DNA from: Ypsolopha sequella
Taxonomy: Eukaryota; Arthropoda; Insecta; Lepidoptera; Ypsolophidae
Direction of reading: 5' to 3'
Length of the DNA stretch: 64,000 nucleotides
NCBI GenBank assembly: GCA_934047225.1
Contig: OW203989.1
Span: 10,019,977-10,083,976, forward strand
The stretch's first letter is position 1; each line of letters begins with the position of its first letter. A program made the translations under genes and the position numbers. Shown here piece by piece: positions 42,771-53,986 of this stretch. The notes under the pieces were generated by a model, which ran no database searches, had not been told where the DNA came from, and saw only the letters and a program-made list of their open reading frames with translations.

Positions 42771-43091
42771 CCTCGTACCGTTATTGCAAAGCTAAGGAGT
42801 CCTCGCCAGCGTGATACGCTTTTGGCAGCTGTTCAAAAGTTTAACAAAACAAGCAAGGATGACAAGCTGTGCTCAAATCATCTAGGAATCAGTGGTGACA
42901 AAGTGCCTGTGTTTGTGTCTGAACATTTAACACCAGCTAATAAAGGACTGCATGCTGCCGCACGGCAGAAAAAGAGGGAACTCGGATACAAGTTTGTCTG
43001 GGTTCGCAATGGGCGAATTTATATGCGTAAAAATGAATCCAGTCAAGCTATTCATATTCGTGATCTTGATTCGCTTAAACACGTTGTATGA
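42771..43091 (+). pseudogene. LINE ORF1, C-terminal part (FP25K-like domain)
   Basis: The open frame from PRTVIAKLRSPRQRD to the stop at 43089-43091 has no ATG at its start. An in-frame stop lies just upstream (42744), so this is the surviving 3' end of a 5'-truncated ORF1. The stretch HLTPANKGLHAAARQKKREL, then GYKFVWVRNGRIYMRKNESS, resembles the C-terminal domain shared with baculovirus FP25K-like proteins. In insect LINEs this domain sits at the C terminus of the RNA-binding ORF1 protein. The N-terminal coiled-coil and zinc-finger parts expected of a full ORF1 are missing. It ends 28 bp before ORF2. Confidence 0.75.
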
Positions 43092-43119
43092 TTGTTTGTT
43101 ATCTTATCGTTTTTAAAGC

Positions 43120-45996
43120 ATGGTCTTAAGTGATCTTAGTATATATTACCAGAATGTTCGTGGAATACGAACAAAACTAAATGATGTTTACAGCAATATT
43201 AGCTTAAGTAGTTACGATATTATTGTATTTACAGAATCATGGCTTAATTCTTTTATAAATGACCATGAAATATTGGACTCTAGATATGTTGTTTATCGCA
43301 GGGATAGGGTGTGCTCTGTATCAACTAAACAGGATGGAGGGGGTGTAATGATAGCTGTGTCCAAGCGTATTCCTTCAGTTCGTGTAAGCAATTGGGAAAG
43401 TAGTTGTGAAGATCTATGGGTTAACATTGAACTGAGTATTAATAACGTAACAAAGAAAATTGCCTTATGTGGGGTTTACTTGGCTCCCAAAGTTACACTA
43501 GCAAACTTGAAAACTTTTCTTGACAATGTAGATAATGTGATGTGCCACACGGATGACGTTGTCATTCTCGGTGATTTTAATTTAAGTTTTATCGAATGGA
43601 CAAAATCTAACAATGACGACTGCCATACAATACCATCTAAGTATAATAATTCATTGGGATGTACTCTGATCGACTTTCTATCAGTTAACAATCTTAACCA
43701 ATTAAATTATATTGGCAATGCAAATGGTAACAAATTAGACTTAATCCTGACCAATATACCAAATGTTAAACTAGATAAACCCCTAGATCTGCTATCTAAA
43801 CTTGATGTTCTTCATCCAAACCTTCATATTTCAATACCATTTTCTTTATCTCGGAGTCTCCAAACAAGACCACGCTCTGATTTCAATTATTACAAGGCTG
43901 AATACGACAACATTGTTTTGGAGCTTAAAAGCATTGAATGGCAGCTAACATTTTCTAAATGCATGAATGTAGACCAAATGACAACTCAGTTTTATAAAAT
44001 TCTTCATGAAGTTATTGATAAATATGTCCCTAAACGCAAACCAAAGACGAAGAACTTTCCTGTATGGTTTTCTAAACATTTAATTAAATTACTATCAGAA
44101 AAAGAAAAACTTCGTAGTAGGTACAAAAAATACAAAAACCCTCGAGACAGCTTTGAATACGAGTTGCTTAGAGAACGTTGTCACAAACTTTCACAAAACT
44201 GTCACAGTAACTATCTACGACAAATAGAAGCAGACATTGTAAAAAATCCTAAAGCATTTTGGCGGTTTATCAAAGACAAACGTAATGGCAAGTCTACAAT
44301 TCCAAAGAATATGTACCTGAACAATTCTGCAGCACACGAAGGCCCTGACGTTGTGAATCTGTTTGCAAACCATTTCTCTTCAGTATTCACACGTAACTCA
44401 GCTAATATCTCTTTGTATACGCCCCAAACCGAATTTTGTCTTGATCACATACGTTTTACAGAGAAGGATGTACTCAGAAAAATCAAAGAATTAGACATCT
44501 TTAAAGGTTCTGGTCCCGATGGCATTCCTCCACTTTTTATAAAGAGATGTGGGTCGGCGTTAGCTTTGCCTCTTACCATAATTATGAATCGATCTTTGAA
44601 AGATGGTACTTTTCCCAGTGAATGGAAAAAGGCTAAAATAGTACCCGTATTCAAAAAGGGTGCAGAGGACAACATACAAAATTACAGACCCATTTCCATC
44701 TTGTCCTGTTGTTCAAAAATTTTTGAATCCTTAGTGTGCCCATTTTTATCACGTCATTTAAATAAAATCTTGTCACCTCAACAACATGGATTTAGAATCG
44801 GGCGCTCGATAGAGACTAACCTTGCTTCTTTTATTTCTGATATATCTGGCGAAGTTGATAAGCGTCGACAAGTGGACGCAATTTACACTGACTTTAGCAG
44901 CGCCTTTGATAAAGTTAACCATGCTTTATTGATACAAAAGCTGCAGTCTGTCGGTGTGTTTGGCTCATTATTACAGTGGTTCATTTCGTATTTATCTGAC
45001 CGATTGCAGTCTGTTGTTGTCAATGGTTACGAATCAAATACTTATTGCTCTATATCTGGCGTCCCTCAGGGATCACATCTGGGGCCTGTTCTTTTTTTAA
45101 TCTTTATCAACGACATAACATCCCACATAAAGCACTGTAAGTTTTCAATATTTGCAGATGATTTGAAGATATACAGGACTGTTGTCTCTTTAGAAGACTC
45201 ATTGCTTATGCAAGCTGATATTGATAGAATTTCCGCGTGGTGTGCTACTAATGGTATGCTTCTTAACGCAAATAAATGTTACCACATAAAATTCTCACGT
45301 AAACGTGAGCTTATTGATTATAATTACCAGATAAATAGTGTCAGACTTCAAGAAGTGAAAGAGATCCGTGATTTGGGTGTGATTTTAGACAGCAGACTAA
45401 CATTTAAATCGCACATTGATAGCATTTCAAAAAAGTCTGCAAAGATGTTAGGGTTTGTTAAACGCAACAGCAGAGGGTTTCGTTCTTCTTGGACGAAAAT
45501 ACACTTGTACAACGCACTAGTACGAAGTCATCTTGAATACGCAAGTTCAGTTTGGAGTCCATTTTATGCTGTTGACTCACAACGTCTAGAAAGCATTCAG
45601 CGCTCGTTCACGAGGTACCTTGCTTTTGTATCTCCTGGTATGTCTCACAGACGTCCGTATGATGAACGGTTGAAACAATTTAAAATGTTATCACTTCGTG
45701 ACCGCAGAATTCTGCGTGATATGTCTTTTCTGCATAAAATTGCCAATGGAGTAGCTGAGTGCCCTTGTCTGTTGAATAGGTTGTCTGTGTCGATCCCCTA
45801 CAATATGCCAAGAAAAGCCATTTCAAAGTTGTTTTCCTATCCAGCTTGTAAATCAAACCTTGGTCTTAACTCGCCTATGACAAGAATTATGAGAGAATAC
45901 AATAGTTTGAACGAAACCATAACAGATCTAGATGTATTCCATCAATCTTTCTTTGTGTTTAAGTCTCATATAATAATGTATTTTTGTAATCAGTAG
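43120..45996 (+). CDS. LINE ORF2: apurinic-like endonuclease and reverse transcriptase
   Basis: This 958-residue ORF starts at ATG 43120 and is uninterrupted. Residues about 1-230 form the endonuclease: YYQNVRGI near the start, TESWL, GGGVMIAV, GVYLAP, and the catalytic GDFN at about 151-154. A late LHPNL segment stands where SDH is usual. Residues about 440-720 form the reverse transcriptase: GPDGIPP, VPVFKKG and NYRPISIL, QHGF, YTDFSSAFD (catalytic Asp about 591), GVPQGSHLGP, and FADDLKIY (catalytic Asp pair about 680-681). A C-terminal region with LYNALVRSHLEYASSVWSPF follows, typical of this LINE group. The protein would nick target DNA and copy the element RNA by target-primed reverse transcription. 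Length and motifs suggest it could still supply trans activity, although this copy lacks its 5' end and promoter. Confidence 0.93.
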   Translation: MVLSDLSIYYQNVRGIRTKLNDVYSNISLSSYDIIVFTESWLNSFINDHEILDSRYVVYRRDRVCSVSTKQDGGGVMIAVSKRIPSVRVSNWESSCEDLWVNIELSINNVTKKIALCGVYLAPKVTLANLKTFLDNVDNVMCHTDDVVILGDFNLSFIEWTKSNNDDCHTIPSKYNNSLGCTLIDFLSVNNLNQLNYIGNANGNKLDLILTNIPNVKLDKPLDLLSKLDVLHPNLHISIPFSLSRSLQTRPRSDFNYYKAEYDNIVLELKSIEWQLTFSKCMNVDQMTTQFYKILHEVIDKYVPKRKPKTKNFPVWFSKHLIKLLSEKEKLRSRYKKYKNPRDSFEYELLRERCHKLSQNCHSNYLRQIEADIVKNPKAFWRFIKDKRNGKSTIPKNMYLNNSAAHEGPDVVNLFANHFSSVFTRNSANISLYTPQTEFCLDHIRFTEKDVLRKIKELDIFKGSGPDGIPPLFIKRCGSALALPLTIIMNRSLKDGTFPSEWKKAKIVPVFKKGAEDNIQNYRPISILSCCSKIFESLVCPFLSRHLNKILSPQQHGFRIGRSIETNLASFISDISGEVDKRRQVDAIYTDFSSAFDKVNHALLIQKLQSVGVFGSLLQWFISYLSDRLQSVVVNGYESNTYCSISGVPQGSHLGPVLFLIFINDITSHIKHCKFSIFADDLKIYRTVVSLEDSLLMQADIDRISAWCATNGMLLNANKCYHIKFSRKRELIDYNYQINSVRLQEVKEIRDLGVILDSRLTFKSHIDSISKKSAKMLGFVKRNSRGFRSSWTKIHLYNALVRSHLEYASSVWSPFYAVDSQRLESIQRSFTRYLAFVSPGMSHRRPYDERLKQFKMLSLRDRRILRDMSFLHKIANGVAECPCLLNRLSVSIPYNMPRKAISKLFSYPACKSNLGLNSPMTRIMREYNSLNETITDLDVFHQSFFVFKSHIIMYFCNQ

Positions 45997-46272
45997 GTAG
46001 TAGCTTTCAATTTGTTAATATTTAATTAGCTTCCTTAGGTTAAGGTTTAATTTAGTATATTTAGTTTTTAGTTAGGTAATTTTAGTTTGTAGTTTTTTTT
46101 TTTTATTTGTTTGTAAACTATGTATTTTTCCTTTTTGTAGTGTGATCCCCTTTTTGTTTATAATTACTTGGCAAATGTTGTGTATACCTATAAGTGGCGC
46201 ATGTATCAGAATATTTACAAAAATGTAAGCTCTTTTAAGTGTAACAATACTTGTGCTGTTGGTGTACCTTTT

Positions 46273-46309
<37 letters not shown>
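45997..46309 (+). other. LINE 3' UTR and (TAAA)n tail
   Basis: A T- and G-rich untranslated region ends GGTGTACCTTTTTTAAATAA and a run of AAAT units. The tail probably reflects slippage during target priming. Confidence 0.8.
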
Positions 46310-46319
46310 GATATCGATA

Positions 46320-46892
46320 CTGAACACTTATATTTCTTAATTTAAGAATTTTGATTATCCTTTTTTTATTAGGCATCATGGACATGGACAATTTTATTAT
46401 CGACAACAACACAAGGTCGCACTAAGGTGATGTCAATCATAGAGAAAACCGTCAATGGCGGGCTGCCGGCCGGCGGCGGCGGCGCGCGCAGTCGGCGCGC
46501 ATTCTCTAACAAAGTTGTTTAATTTTTTTTTTTATTTCGGTCAAGTAAGCATTGATTTGTTATGAATAATAAGTAATTATAAATAATAAACGATTAAAAC
46601 ACGTGTTAATCTGTAATGAAAAATCAATAAACCTTCATAAAAAAAAGAGTTAATCCAAAATTCTTTTCAAGAGAGAACTTCCCTGTCAAAACTTTTATTG
46701 TCAAGTACTAAATACGAAAATGCCTTGATCTGGAAAAATTCTTTCGTGAAGTCGAAGTCAGTCGAAAGTGACGTTCAAATTCTGAGGCGCAAACATATGT
46801 AGAATTTACTTCAGAAATAAATCTTGCTCGCTCTTATAGTGACAAAATTATGAGCAATTTCGAAATTTTTATAACAATAAAAAATATTATAT
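46320..46892. other. Unassigned sequence with a GC-rich patch
   Basis: 46458-46500 is strongly GC-rich with many CG dinucleotides (GGCCGGCGGCGGCGGCGCGC), unusual for this window. No open frame of substance was seen. It could be promoter-like, or a fragment. Confidence 0.35.
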
Positions 46893-47224
46893 ATCGTCAC
46901 GACATGAATTCCCGAGGGAGTCTCAGAGGTGTTCCGAGTGTGAAATGTGAAATGCAAGTCACAGTCCATACTCGGTACACCCGCGTTTCACCGACGATTA
47001 TTACGTCCCAACGTGATAGGTGGTGAGCCCTATCGCCGTACTTTGGGCACAAATACGCGCTTTTTAGGGTATGCAGGTTTCCGATGTTTTCCTTAATCCT
47101 TCAGCAAGTGGTAATTAAAATTAAGAACTTCCGAAAAACCCAATGATGCATGCCTGGCCGGGGATCGAACCTGGATATCAACATTGGGAGGCTGGCGTTC
47201 TAAACCTGAGTTACCGCCGCTTAA
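46893..47224. repeat. Composite repeat with tRNA-like right end
   Basis: The left part carries ATCGTCACGACATGAATTCC, a hairpin GGTGTTCCGAGT ... ACTCGGTACACC and CGACGATTATTACGTCCCA (compare 30780-31080 and 37823-37930). At 47148-47222 the minus strand reads GCGGCGGTAACTCAGGTTTA (box-A-like) and CCAGGTTCGATCCCCGGCCA (box-B-like). It is probably a tRNA-derived SINE in minus orientation. Confidence 0.6.
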
Positions 47225-47693
47225 AACAATAAAATTTTCAAATATTTCTAAATTTTTTGTTTACCACTTTATGTGGGCAAGTTTGTGTTAAACTTGTGCC
47301 AAATTTCTAGTCTATATCATTAACGATTCAAAAGCTATGAGGCTGTGAAATATAAAAGGACGGACAGCGGCGTCTCACCTTAAGAGTCTATGCGAATTTT
47401 ATTTTTGTTAATGTCACTCCAAGCGAAAAATCGCGCGGTGCGAGAGGGGCGGATTCAGGGCAAAAGGGAAAAAAGTTGTTTTTATATTTTTATGAAAAAA
47501 CTAAAATAGCTAGCAAAATTTCAAATAACAAATCTCTAGATATTGTTATAAACACACCTAATAAAATATGTTTGAGTTCTGTATATGGTTCCTATTCGTC
47601 AAACGAGGAGAAAAAGTGTGTTTGAAGACCTCATTTCAACAATTATTTCTATCGAGGAAAATTTATCCAAACATGTTTTCCAATTTCAAAACC

Positions 47694-48100
47694 CTAGATT
47701 ATATAGTCAAAATGCATATACCAGAAACTGTTTATAATTTTCCGTGTATGTCATGAAATACACAGAAAAGAAACACCCGTACTTTTTTCGCATATCGCCT
47801 TAATTCCTTATTCTACACACGGAAATATAAACATAAACAAAATTACAGTGAAAAAAGATGCACATTAGTGAGCTTATCTCTAAGATAAGAAATTTCTGAA
47901 AGCAAAACCATCACAATGGGAAAAAGTAACATAAACGAAGTAATCATATACACTTGTACACAGAGAAGAAAAGTTATGAGAATTCCTGGGCGTTCGGGGG
48001 ATTATAATATAGTCAAAATGCATATACCAGAAATTTATTAAAATTTTCCGTGTATTTCATGAAATACACAGAAAAGAAACACCCGTATTTTTTTCGCATT
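47694..48100 (+). repeat. Direct repeat, two units of about 100 bp
   Basis: AGTCAAAATGCATATACCAG to ACAGAAAAGAAACACCCGTA and TTTTTTCGCAT occurs at 47704-47792 and 48012-48100, with a few differences. The intervening 200 bp are unassigned. Confidence 0.75.
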
Positions 48101-48223
48101 TGTACGAAACCCTAAAAAGTTAAATGTAGAAGCAATGACAAAACAGGATGATGAAATAAAACATACACATACAGACATATTTACTGTTTAAACTAGTACA
48201 TTTTTAATGACAGCAGTGATAAT

Positions 48224-48637
48224 AGGTCTTTACATATGAAATTGCGGAAATTTTCTTACAGATTTATGAGTTCATAGTTCCTGTAATAGCTATTTCCATT
48301 ATTTGTTTTTTGTTTGTAAATTGATTTCAAGGTTTTACGTCTACGTATTAAATTTTGTTTTTAATTGTCAGGTGATAACCAAAATTAAATCTTTAAAAAC
48401 AGTTCGTCCTAAATGCCATCCATTTCCATGATAAGATTCGTAATAATTTTTTACGGCTGACACTTTTCACAAATTTAATTAATGTTGCTGTTAGCTTAAT
48501 GTTGTCTCATTCATACACAAAAGTATTTACATAATTTAGATTTGTATATCCTAAAAAATGCAAAAATGTTAGTACTGAAAATTGAGTTTCCTTCAAATTC
48601 TCTATTGAAAACGGCAATTTCATATATATAAAGACCT
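48224..48637. repeat. MITE, TTTACATATGAAATTGC family, uninterrupted copy
   Basis: Inverted ends are AGGTCTTTACATATGAAATT and AATTTCATATATATAAAGAC plus CT. The interior matches 26600-27244 and 28001-28717 without their inserts, so it is the family reference here. Confidence 0.8.
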
Positions 48638-48765
48638 GTTTTTACAAACACGGCTTACGAGAATTTCTTCCGGTGATACAAATATCAGCGCTTGCTTAGC
48701 CGGTTGGGCGCCGATTTAAATTTCGAGACCCTTTTCAGATCCTACTAGTGAGTTTATCTACTGCG

Positions 48766-49080
48766 CTGTGATTGGCTAAATTTATTATAACACCGCTAGA
48801 GAACCAATATAAAGCGATAACGGTCTGTCTTCATTTCTTAAGCCACGCCCTCTTTACTCTCTCGCGTCTGATTGGTCTCAGGCATCTACATTCATCCTAT
48901 GGGCTCAGGGTATCATGACGAGTATCACTATAGTATCATGACGAGTGTTCTTTTTCTTATTTTTCGTATAATTGTTTTTGATGGTCGTATTTAGATAGAA
49001 TATTGTGTGCAACTGGACATAATTAGACACTCGCGCACACTCGACTCGTGTCCCAATGTCTCACATTATGCCACAGAAAT
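48766..49080. repeat. Dispersed repeat (GCTGTGATTGG family), copy 2
   Basis: Colinear with 4010-4345: GCGCTGTGATTGGCTAAATT, ACCGCTAGAG, AAGCCACGCCCTCTT, and a distal TAATTAGACACTCG/GTGTCCCAATGTCTCACAT block. Confidence 0.65.
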
Positions 49081-49177
49081 GAGGGTGTTACGAATGTTGG
49101 AACACACTCAGACACGCCATATACAACCACTAAGGGAGATGTACATGTCGGGATGATAGGTATGTTGTACGTTTTTG

Positions 49178-49350
49178 AATTGAAATACAATACAAATAAC
49201 TTTATTTACTATAAGAAATATCACTAAATTAGATGCACTAAATTAAATTGCATCAATATTTATAAATATTTATGCAATTAAATAGCGTTAAATATATATA
49301 TCAGCAGGCCCACACTAAGTCTAACTTGTCCGGTGGGACCCAGGAATGAT
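49178..49350 (-). repeat. LINE 3' end-like fragment, minus strand
   Basis: On the minus strand GTAAATAAAGTTATTTGTAT followed by TGTATTTCAATTC is a typical LINE-type tail. It is preceded by CCTGGGTCCCACCGGACAAG. No coding part is recognisable. Confidence 0.4.
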
Positions 49351-50783
49351 TGCCAGGTAAGAAAAATAAAAATTACGAATTTTAAACAGTACAAGCAATT
49401 AAAATCTTTAGGCAATTATGAGAAATTCGCTATACAAAATAATAAGATAATATAATATCTAATTACTTAATTATATTACTGACTAAAATTATTCTAAAAT
49501 GTAGGAATAAAAAAAGCATATTATTTATATTACTAACTCAAATTGAATTAAAGTCTAGTTCTCAGTTATCAATAATAGTAAAATAGTTCTTTTAGAGAGC
49601 TTACATAGTGTGCAGCTGTCCTTAAGATTAGGCCTTCATAACCCGTAGACTAACTTTCATAACGTTGCTTAGGTTAGTAAAACGCTTAGGCTAGCTAGAA
49701 GAAATCTCTTTTTAGAGATAAGCTCGCCTGCATACATACTTTTTAATTGATTATATGTCTTAAATGTTTTCCTGTGTATATTAAAGAATAAAGAAAGTTT
49801 GTTTCACTTACCTAAAAAGGCGATTGTCGGTCGAAAAGGCTGGTGATTCTGGTGCAAGGAAATTAATATAAGTAGATTTCAGTTAACTATTTATCGTATG
49901 AAAAACATATCGAATGAAGAATAATCCCAGAAACCAGTAAAGCCATCATCCTGTTCAGTGAGTTAGGCTGTTGATGCTTGTTCTATTTTTGTTATATTTA
50001 TGAGTGTACGATAAAGAATAAATAATAAAGAAAAGTGAAAAATAATAAAAACCCAAGTTTGCATTAGAAATATTCTTTTAAATGGGACGTGATCGATTAA
50101 AATCCTTAAAAAGGCTCATTGAAGATAGAAAATGAGAACAAAGACATTCTTTAAAGCAAGGTAGAAAAGCAGAAACTATAAGGAAATGTTATTAGCCTTA
50201 TTTTTACCTGACCGTCCATATCCCAACTCCAAACTGGCGTATTTACCCTAGGGCCAAAAGGGCCCATGCCCTGGGGCGGCAGGCTGCGAGGGGTGGCACA
50301 AGCAATTAAGAATAAGCTATTCTTAATTGACAAAATCCGTTAATTATGACAATGTCATTCAAGAATTTTGTAACTAATCTGGCCATCAGAAAAAATGTAA
50401 ATATTGAATAAATGGTGTTTATTCTTTGTATGGCCTTTTTTGTTTTTTCGTTCATTACATTCTTAGCCCAAATCAACACTGTTGGATTTTATTTTATTTT
50501 ATAATTGAAATATATTTGCTTTTTTCTCATTATTTTATGGGGCGGCAAACCTTACAAGCGCTAAATCTTGAAATACACCACTAAAATATACCTCTATCTA
50601 TAGAAACACTACATGAGGTGGATGAAGGTCTTGAAAATATAAAAAATCGTACGTCATTTTATGGATCGTAATAGTAGACATTACTTCAATCTGTTAGGAT
50701 TTCGTTGACGGGATCCGTATGTGTATTTGATGGGCTTTTTAAGTACTTACCACCAGTATTGCTAAGATCAGACGCACCTATAA
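49351..50783. other. Unassigned sequence
   Basis: Two GGGGCGGCA motifs (near 50273 and 50539) resemble ends of insect repeats. I see no other feature. Confidence 0.4.
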
Positions 50784-50945
50784 CAGCGGGTCTACCGCGT
50801 AATTCTCATTTTCATCAACATCAACTTGAAATTTGACGTGCGTGCGACGACGCCCGCCTAACATGCCATCTCTTTTGCACGCGTTGAATTTCGCATGCAT
50901 TTGCTTGAAATTGATACAAATGAGAATTACGCGGTAGAGCCCCTG
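50784..50945. repeat. MITE, CAGCGGGTCTACC family, copy 2
   Basis: CAGCGGGTCTACCGCGTAAT and ATTACGCGGTAGAGCCCCTG ends. The centre is nearly identical to 20958-21125. Confidence 0.85.
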
Positions 50946-52486
50946 AACCCTAAAGTAACCTTGGACATCATACTAGTTAGATCTACAATTTTATTTCTTA
51001 CCTCACCCATGTTTAAAATAGAGCTAGAATCAACAACAGTACCAATACACCCATCAAAACACGGGTGGGCGTGTTTGTCCGTACGTCATTGATAGAGGTG
51101 GCAATAAATTTTAATTTTACGATGTTTCCCTTCACTGGACGGAACTTAGGCATTATTAGTACTCCAGCGAATTTCCTGCGAGTGGAGTTTCCTCAGGATG
51201 GCTGTGGGTCTGTGATAGATGATATGTGTCATAGTCATCAGCAGACCCACTTATAATCAGATATGGTTAACCCATCCTCACTTCATTCCAATGAAGACAA
51301 ACTATGGGGATTTGGTTTGGGGAGTCTTAGAAAAATAATATAAAAAATGTTTAAAATAACGCGTTATTTCATAGCATATTCATCTAAGCTAAGGCTATTA
51401 TTATCTGTGATAAACTACGGTGAATATTTCATATAATTTTTCAAGCATCCCCAAATTGCAGAGTTTTGCATAAATATGATCTGATTAAAATTCAAATTCA
51501 AATAGATTAATTTATAAAATAGGTACACATAATACATTTTTTACAAGTCAAATTTAATCTTATTAAAATATATTTAATTAATCAATGTAAAACTTAAATA
51601 AAGATAAATCTGCAAAGCCAGTTACATAATTGGATAATTTTCACTCAATATAATTACATTTCTAAAAAATTATGCTTTTTGGAATTATTTTTAAATTTTT
51701 CTCAAAAGTACCATGAGATTTTTGTCTTAAATAAACACTTAGCAAGAAAACAAAGTTGATAAGAATTTGAAAAGAAAAAAATTTACCTAAATAATTAATT
51801 GTAACCTTAATCTTGAATTTTAATCCCGAAATTGGAGTTATTCCGAATCATTTCGCGCGCAATTTAGCGCACGCGATTTTCAACTGTAATAATGTCAGTC
51901 TCCGGGTTATAATAGCAAAGCAACTGTGCGCCAAAAAATAACTTTTTACGGCGATTTTATGTCCTAGCTCTTAACGTTTTATTGCTATCCTATTTAGCCT
52001 ACATACCAAACCACTGCATTTTTCAAATATTTATGAACTGCCACGGGGTCAATATGAATTAAAATTCTTGAAAAAATTTTGTTCTTTGAGAAAAATCTGC
52101 GTGGAAATGAGACGTTTTGGAGCACAAAATACAAGATTTCTGAGTACTTTGTTGTATTTTTAAAACATGTTGATAACCCAAAATTTCAATACGGATAGGG
52201 TTGGGCGATAGATAAAGTTATTTTAATTTTTATTCGATTTTATCCATTAGCATACAACTAGACGACAATTATTTTTGTACAGCATCAAAATATGAGTACG
52301 GACCCCTTGACCCCCCTGAATACGTGCCTACCGGAAAGGTAAATAAAGTTACAACAGAAGGTTGTGGCTTGCCAGCGCAAGAACATTTGATTGACTTTTT
52401 ACACTACTGACCTCGAAAAGATAATCATATAACATTCTTTTCCCGGAGTCTTTATTGGCATTGTATTGCATTCATTCATTCCTTAA
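50946..52486. other. Unassigned AT-rich sequence with a LINE tail fragment
   Basis: At 51486-51550 the minus strand reads TAAATTAATCTATTTGAATT plus TGAATTTT, a LINE tail. Open frames at 50895-51256 overlap a MITE and have no recognisable domain. Confidence 0.4.
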
Positions 52487-53169
52487 TTAAGACGCCTGCG
52501 GAGCAATTCTAGTTCATACAAACGAAATACCAAAACCATTTGTAAATTATAGATATTCTTACGGTTCACTGCTGGACATAAGCCTTTCCAGGACTTTGCC
52601 ACTCCCGGCGGTCGTCCTGGAAGAATTGCCCATACCCACACACGCTGGGCAGGCGGGTTGGTGAGCGCGGTGCCGGAACCCTCGCACCAGTGACGCCGCT
52701 GCCCGTCACCAGTCTGTTCCATATAAGGCCCGGCTATTAGAGATGGATATACCGCCATCCATCGGTCCCAGGCATGGTAGGCCTCCTGGTTTTTTGCCTG
52801 TGAGCTGTCCTCTTACTCCTCCCCCGAATTACTTCGGGGGGTCTCCAAGTAAGATGGTGGTACCTCCACAGTGGAACCCGGCATCAGTTGACTATTCTTA
52901 CGGTAGTGTGTATTTATTCCGATTGCATTCCAGAATATCTAGGTTCCCATAAAAATACTGATTTAAACATAAAATATGAGAAAAATAAGCTTGCTATGGA
53001 AATTTTCATTTGCTTATGTCTTATATGTCGTCTTTAAATCAGTGTCCTTTTAAAATATATATTTGGGAACCTAGATATTCTGTAATTCAATCGGAATAAA
53101 CACACACTATCTATGTGATATTTTGGTATTTCGTTTGTATGAACTAGGCTTGCTCCGCAGGCCTCTTAA
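52487..53169. mobile_element. TTAA-bounded element with 46-bp inverted ends and nested LINE
   Basis: TTAA at 52487-52490 and 53166-53169. The inverted ends carry GCGGAGCA(A/C)..CTAGTTCATAC and AACGAAATACCA and their complements. An inner palindrome (TTTATTCCGATTG ... AATATCTAGGTTCCC and complement) fills the rest. An RTE fragment interrupts it at 52565-52892. It fits a piggyBac-type non-autonomous element. Confidence 0.8.
52565..52892 (-). pseudogene. RTE-clade LINE 3' end, 5'-truncated insertion, copy 2
   Basis: Flanked by the 11-bp direct repeat TATTCTTACGG (52554-52564 and 52893-52903). The sequence is that of 39068-39434 with its coding end GKVLERLMSSSE-type region on the minus strand reading toward the left. 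The insertion is younger than the surrounding TTAA element. It is not functional. Confidence 0.8.
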
Positions 53170-53489
53170 CAGTCACAAAGTTGGTATTCAGTTCTTATTT
53201 AGCTGAATCTGTGAGTACTGACTTAGAATTCAAAAGTATCTCTGAATATGAGCCGTCTTAGCTTGTTTTGTAAATCACTGGTAGTCATGCGTAACATAAT
53301 CCACGTGATAAATGCAATGTCTCGGCCATGAAACCATATAGCACAACACACGTGGTAAATGAGACCTATATATACAAAAGTAACTATGTATAGTATATGA
53401 TACACGTAATACACAACTGACTAATGAGATTTTATTTTGGCATCACCGATATCCGCCGTAACAACTGCAGTATGCAGTAGTTTTATTAC
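53170..53489. other. Unassigned sequence
   Basis: The minus-strand frame at 53223-53414 is AT-rich and without recognisable features. Confidence 0.4.
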
Positions 53490-53607
53490 ATAGGTAATAA
53501 TAATGAGGTTTTGTTGACTATTGAGCAAATTTTGAATTAAAGTTTTTCGTTTCGATTAATTAGAAAAAAGAAGCTTTTTCACAATCTGGATGCTAAACGG
53601 CTCTTAA
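53490..53607 (-). repeat. Partial TTAA-bounded MITE
   Basis: GAGGTTTTGTTGACTATTGA, TTTCGATTAATTAGAAAAAA and CACAATCTGGATGCTAAACG lead to TTAA at 53604-53607. This is the right end of the 31668-31994 family. Confidence 0.7.
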
Positions 53608-53837
53608 CTTCTCAACCAAAGAACCGAACATAAATCTATCAATAAAAGAAAAGGGTCATGCTCTGTGACTTCTCGCTGGCTATTACCATAGACTAAACTT
53701 AGTCTATGCTATTACATAACCACTCCAGTTAAACCGTGGCCTTGTCAAGTTATTATACGGTGAACTCTGAAACTATAGGTATTTACGTAAGATACTTGGC
53801 TTCTCAGTATACTACGAGTACGTCTATATCCGCTTAA

Positions 53838-53970
53838 GGCGATGTGTAAATGTTTTAGTGTCCCTGTTACTCCATATGCGAAAAAACCCTCAGTGCTAGA
53901 GGGATAGATTCGAGGAAAAGTAGTAAAAAGTTGTTTTTCTATTAATATAAAATGTAATCAAGTTGCTATC
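53838..53970 (+). repeat. Dispersed repeat segment shared with 8675-8850
   Basis: TTAAGGCGATGTGTAAATG, CTGTTACTCCATATGCGAAA and AACCCTCAGTGCTAGAGGG in the same order as the minus strand of the earlier copy. Confidence 0.5.
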
Positions 53971-53986
53971 AAAATTTCGTTTAACC

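Larger units (their letters stand above)
42590..46319 (+). mobile_element. 5'-truncated non-LTR retrotransposon with intact ORF2
   Basis: The 10-bp direct repeat GATATCGATA at 42590-42599 and 46310-46319 brackets the insertion. It contains the 3' part of ORF1, an intact ORF2, a roughly 310-bp 3' UTR and an (AAAT)n tail of about eight units (46274-46308). The protein motifs and simple-repeat tail fit the CR1/Jockey group (Daphne- or Crack-like members are possible). The exact clade needs a tree. The first 171 bp (42600-42770) are not recognisable element sequence. Confidence 0.88.

Noticed and set aside
43476..44675. Minus-strand open frames within the LINE
   Set aside because: They are shadows of the intact ORF2 on the plus strand.
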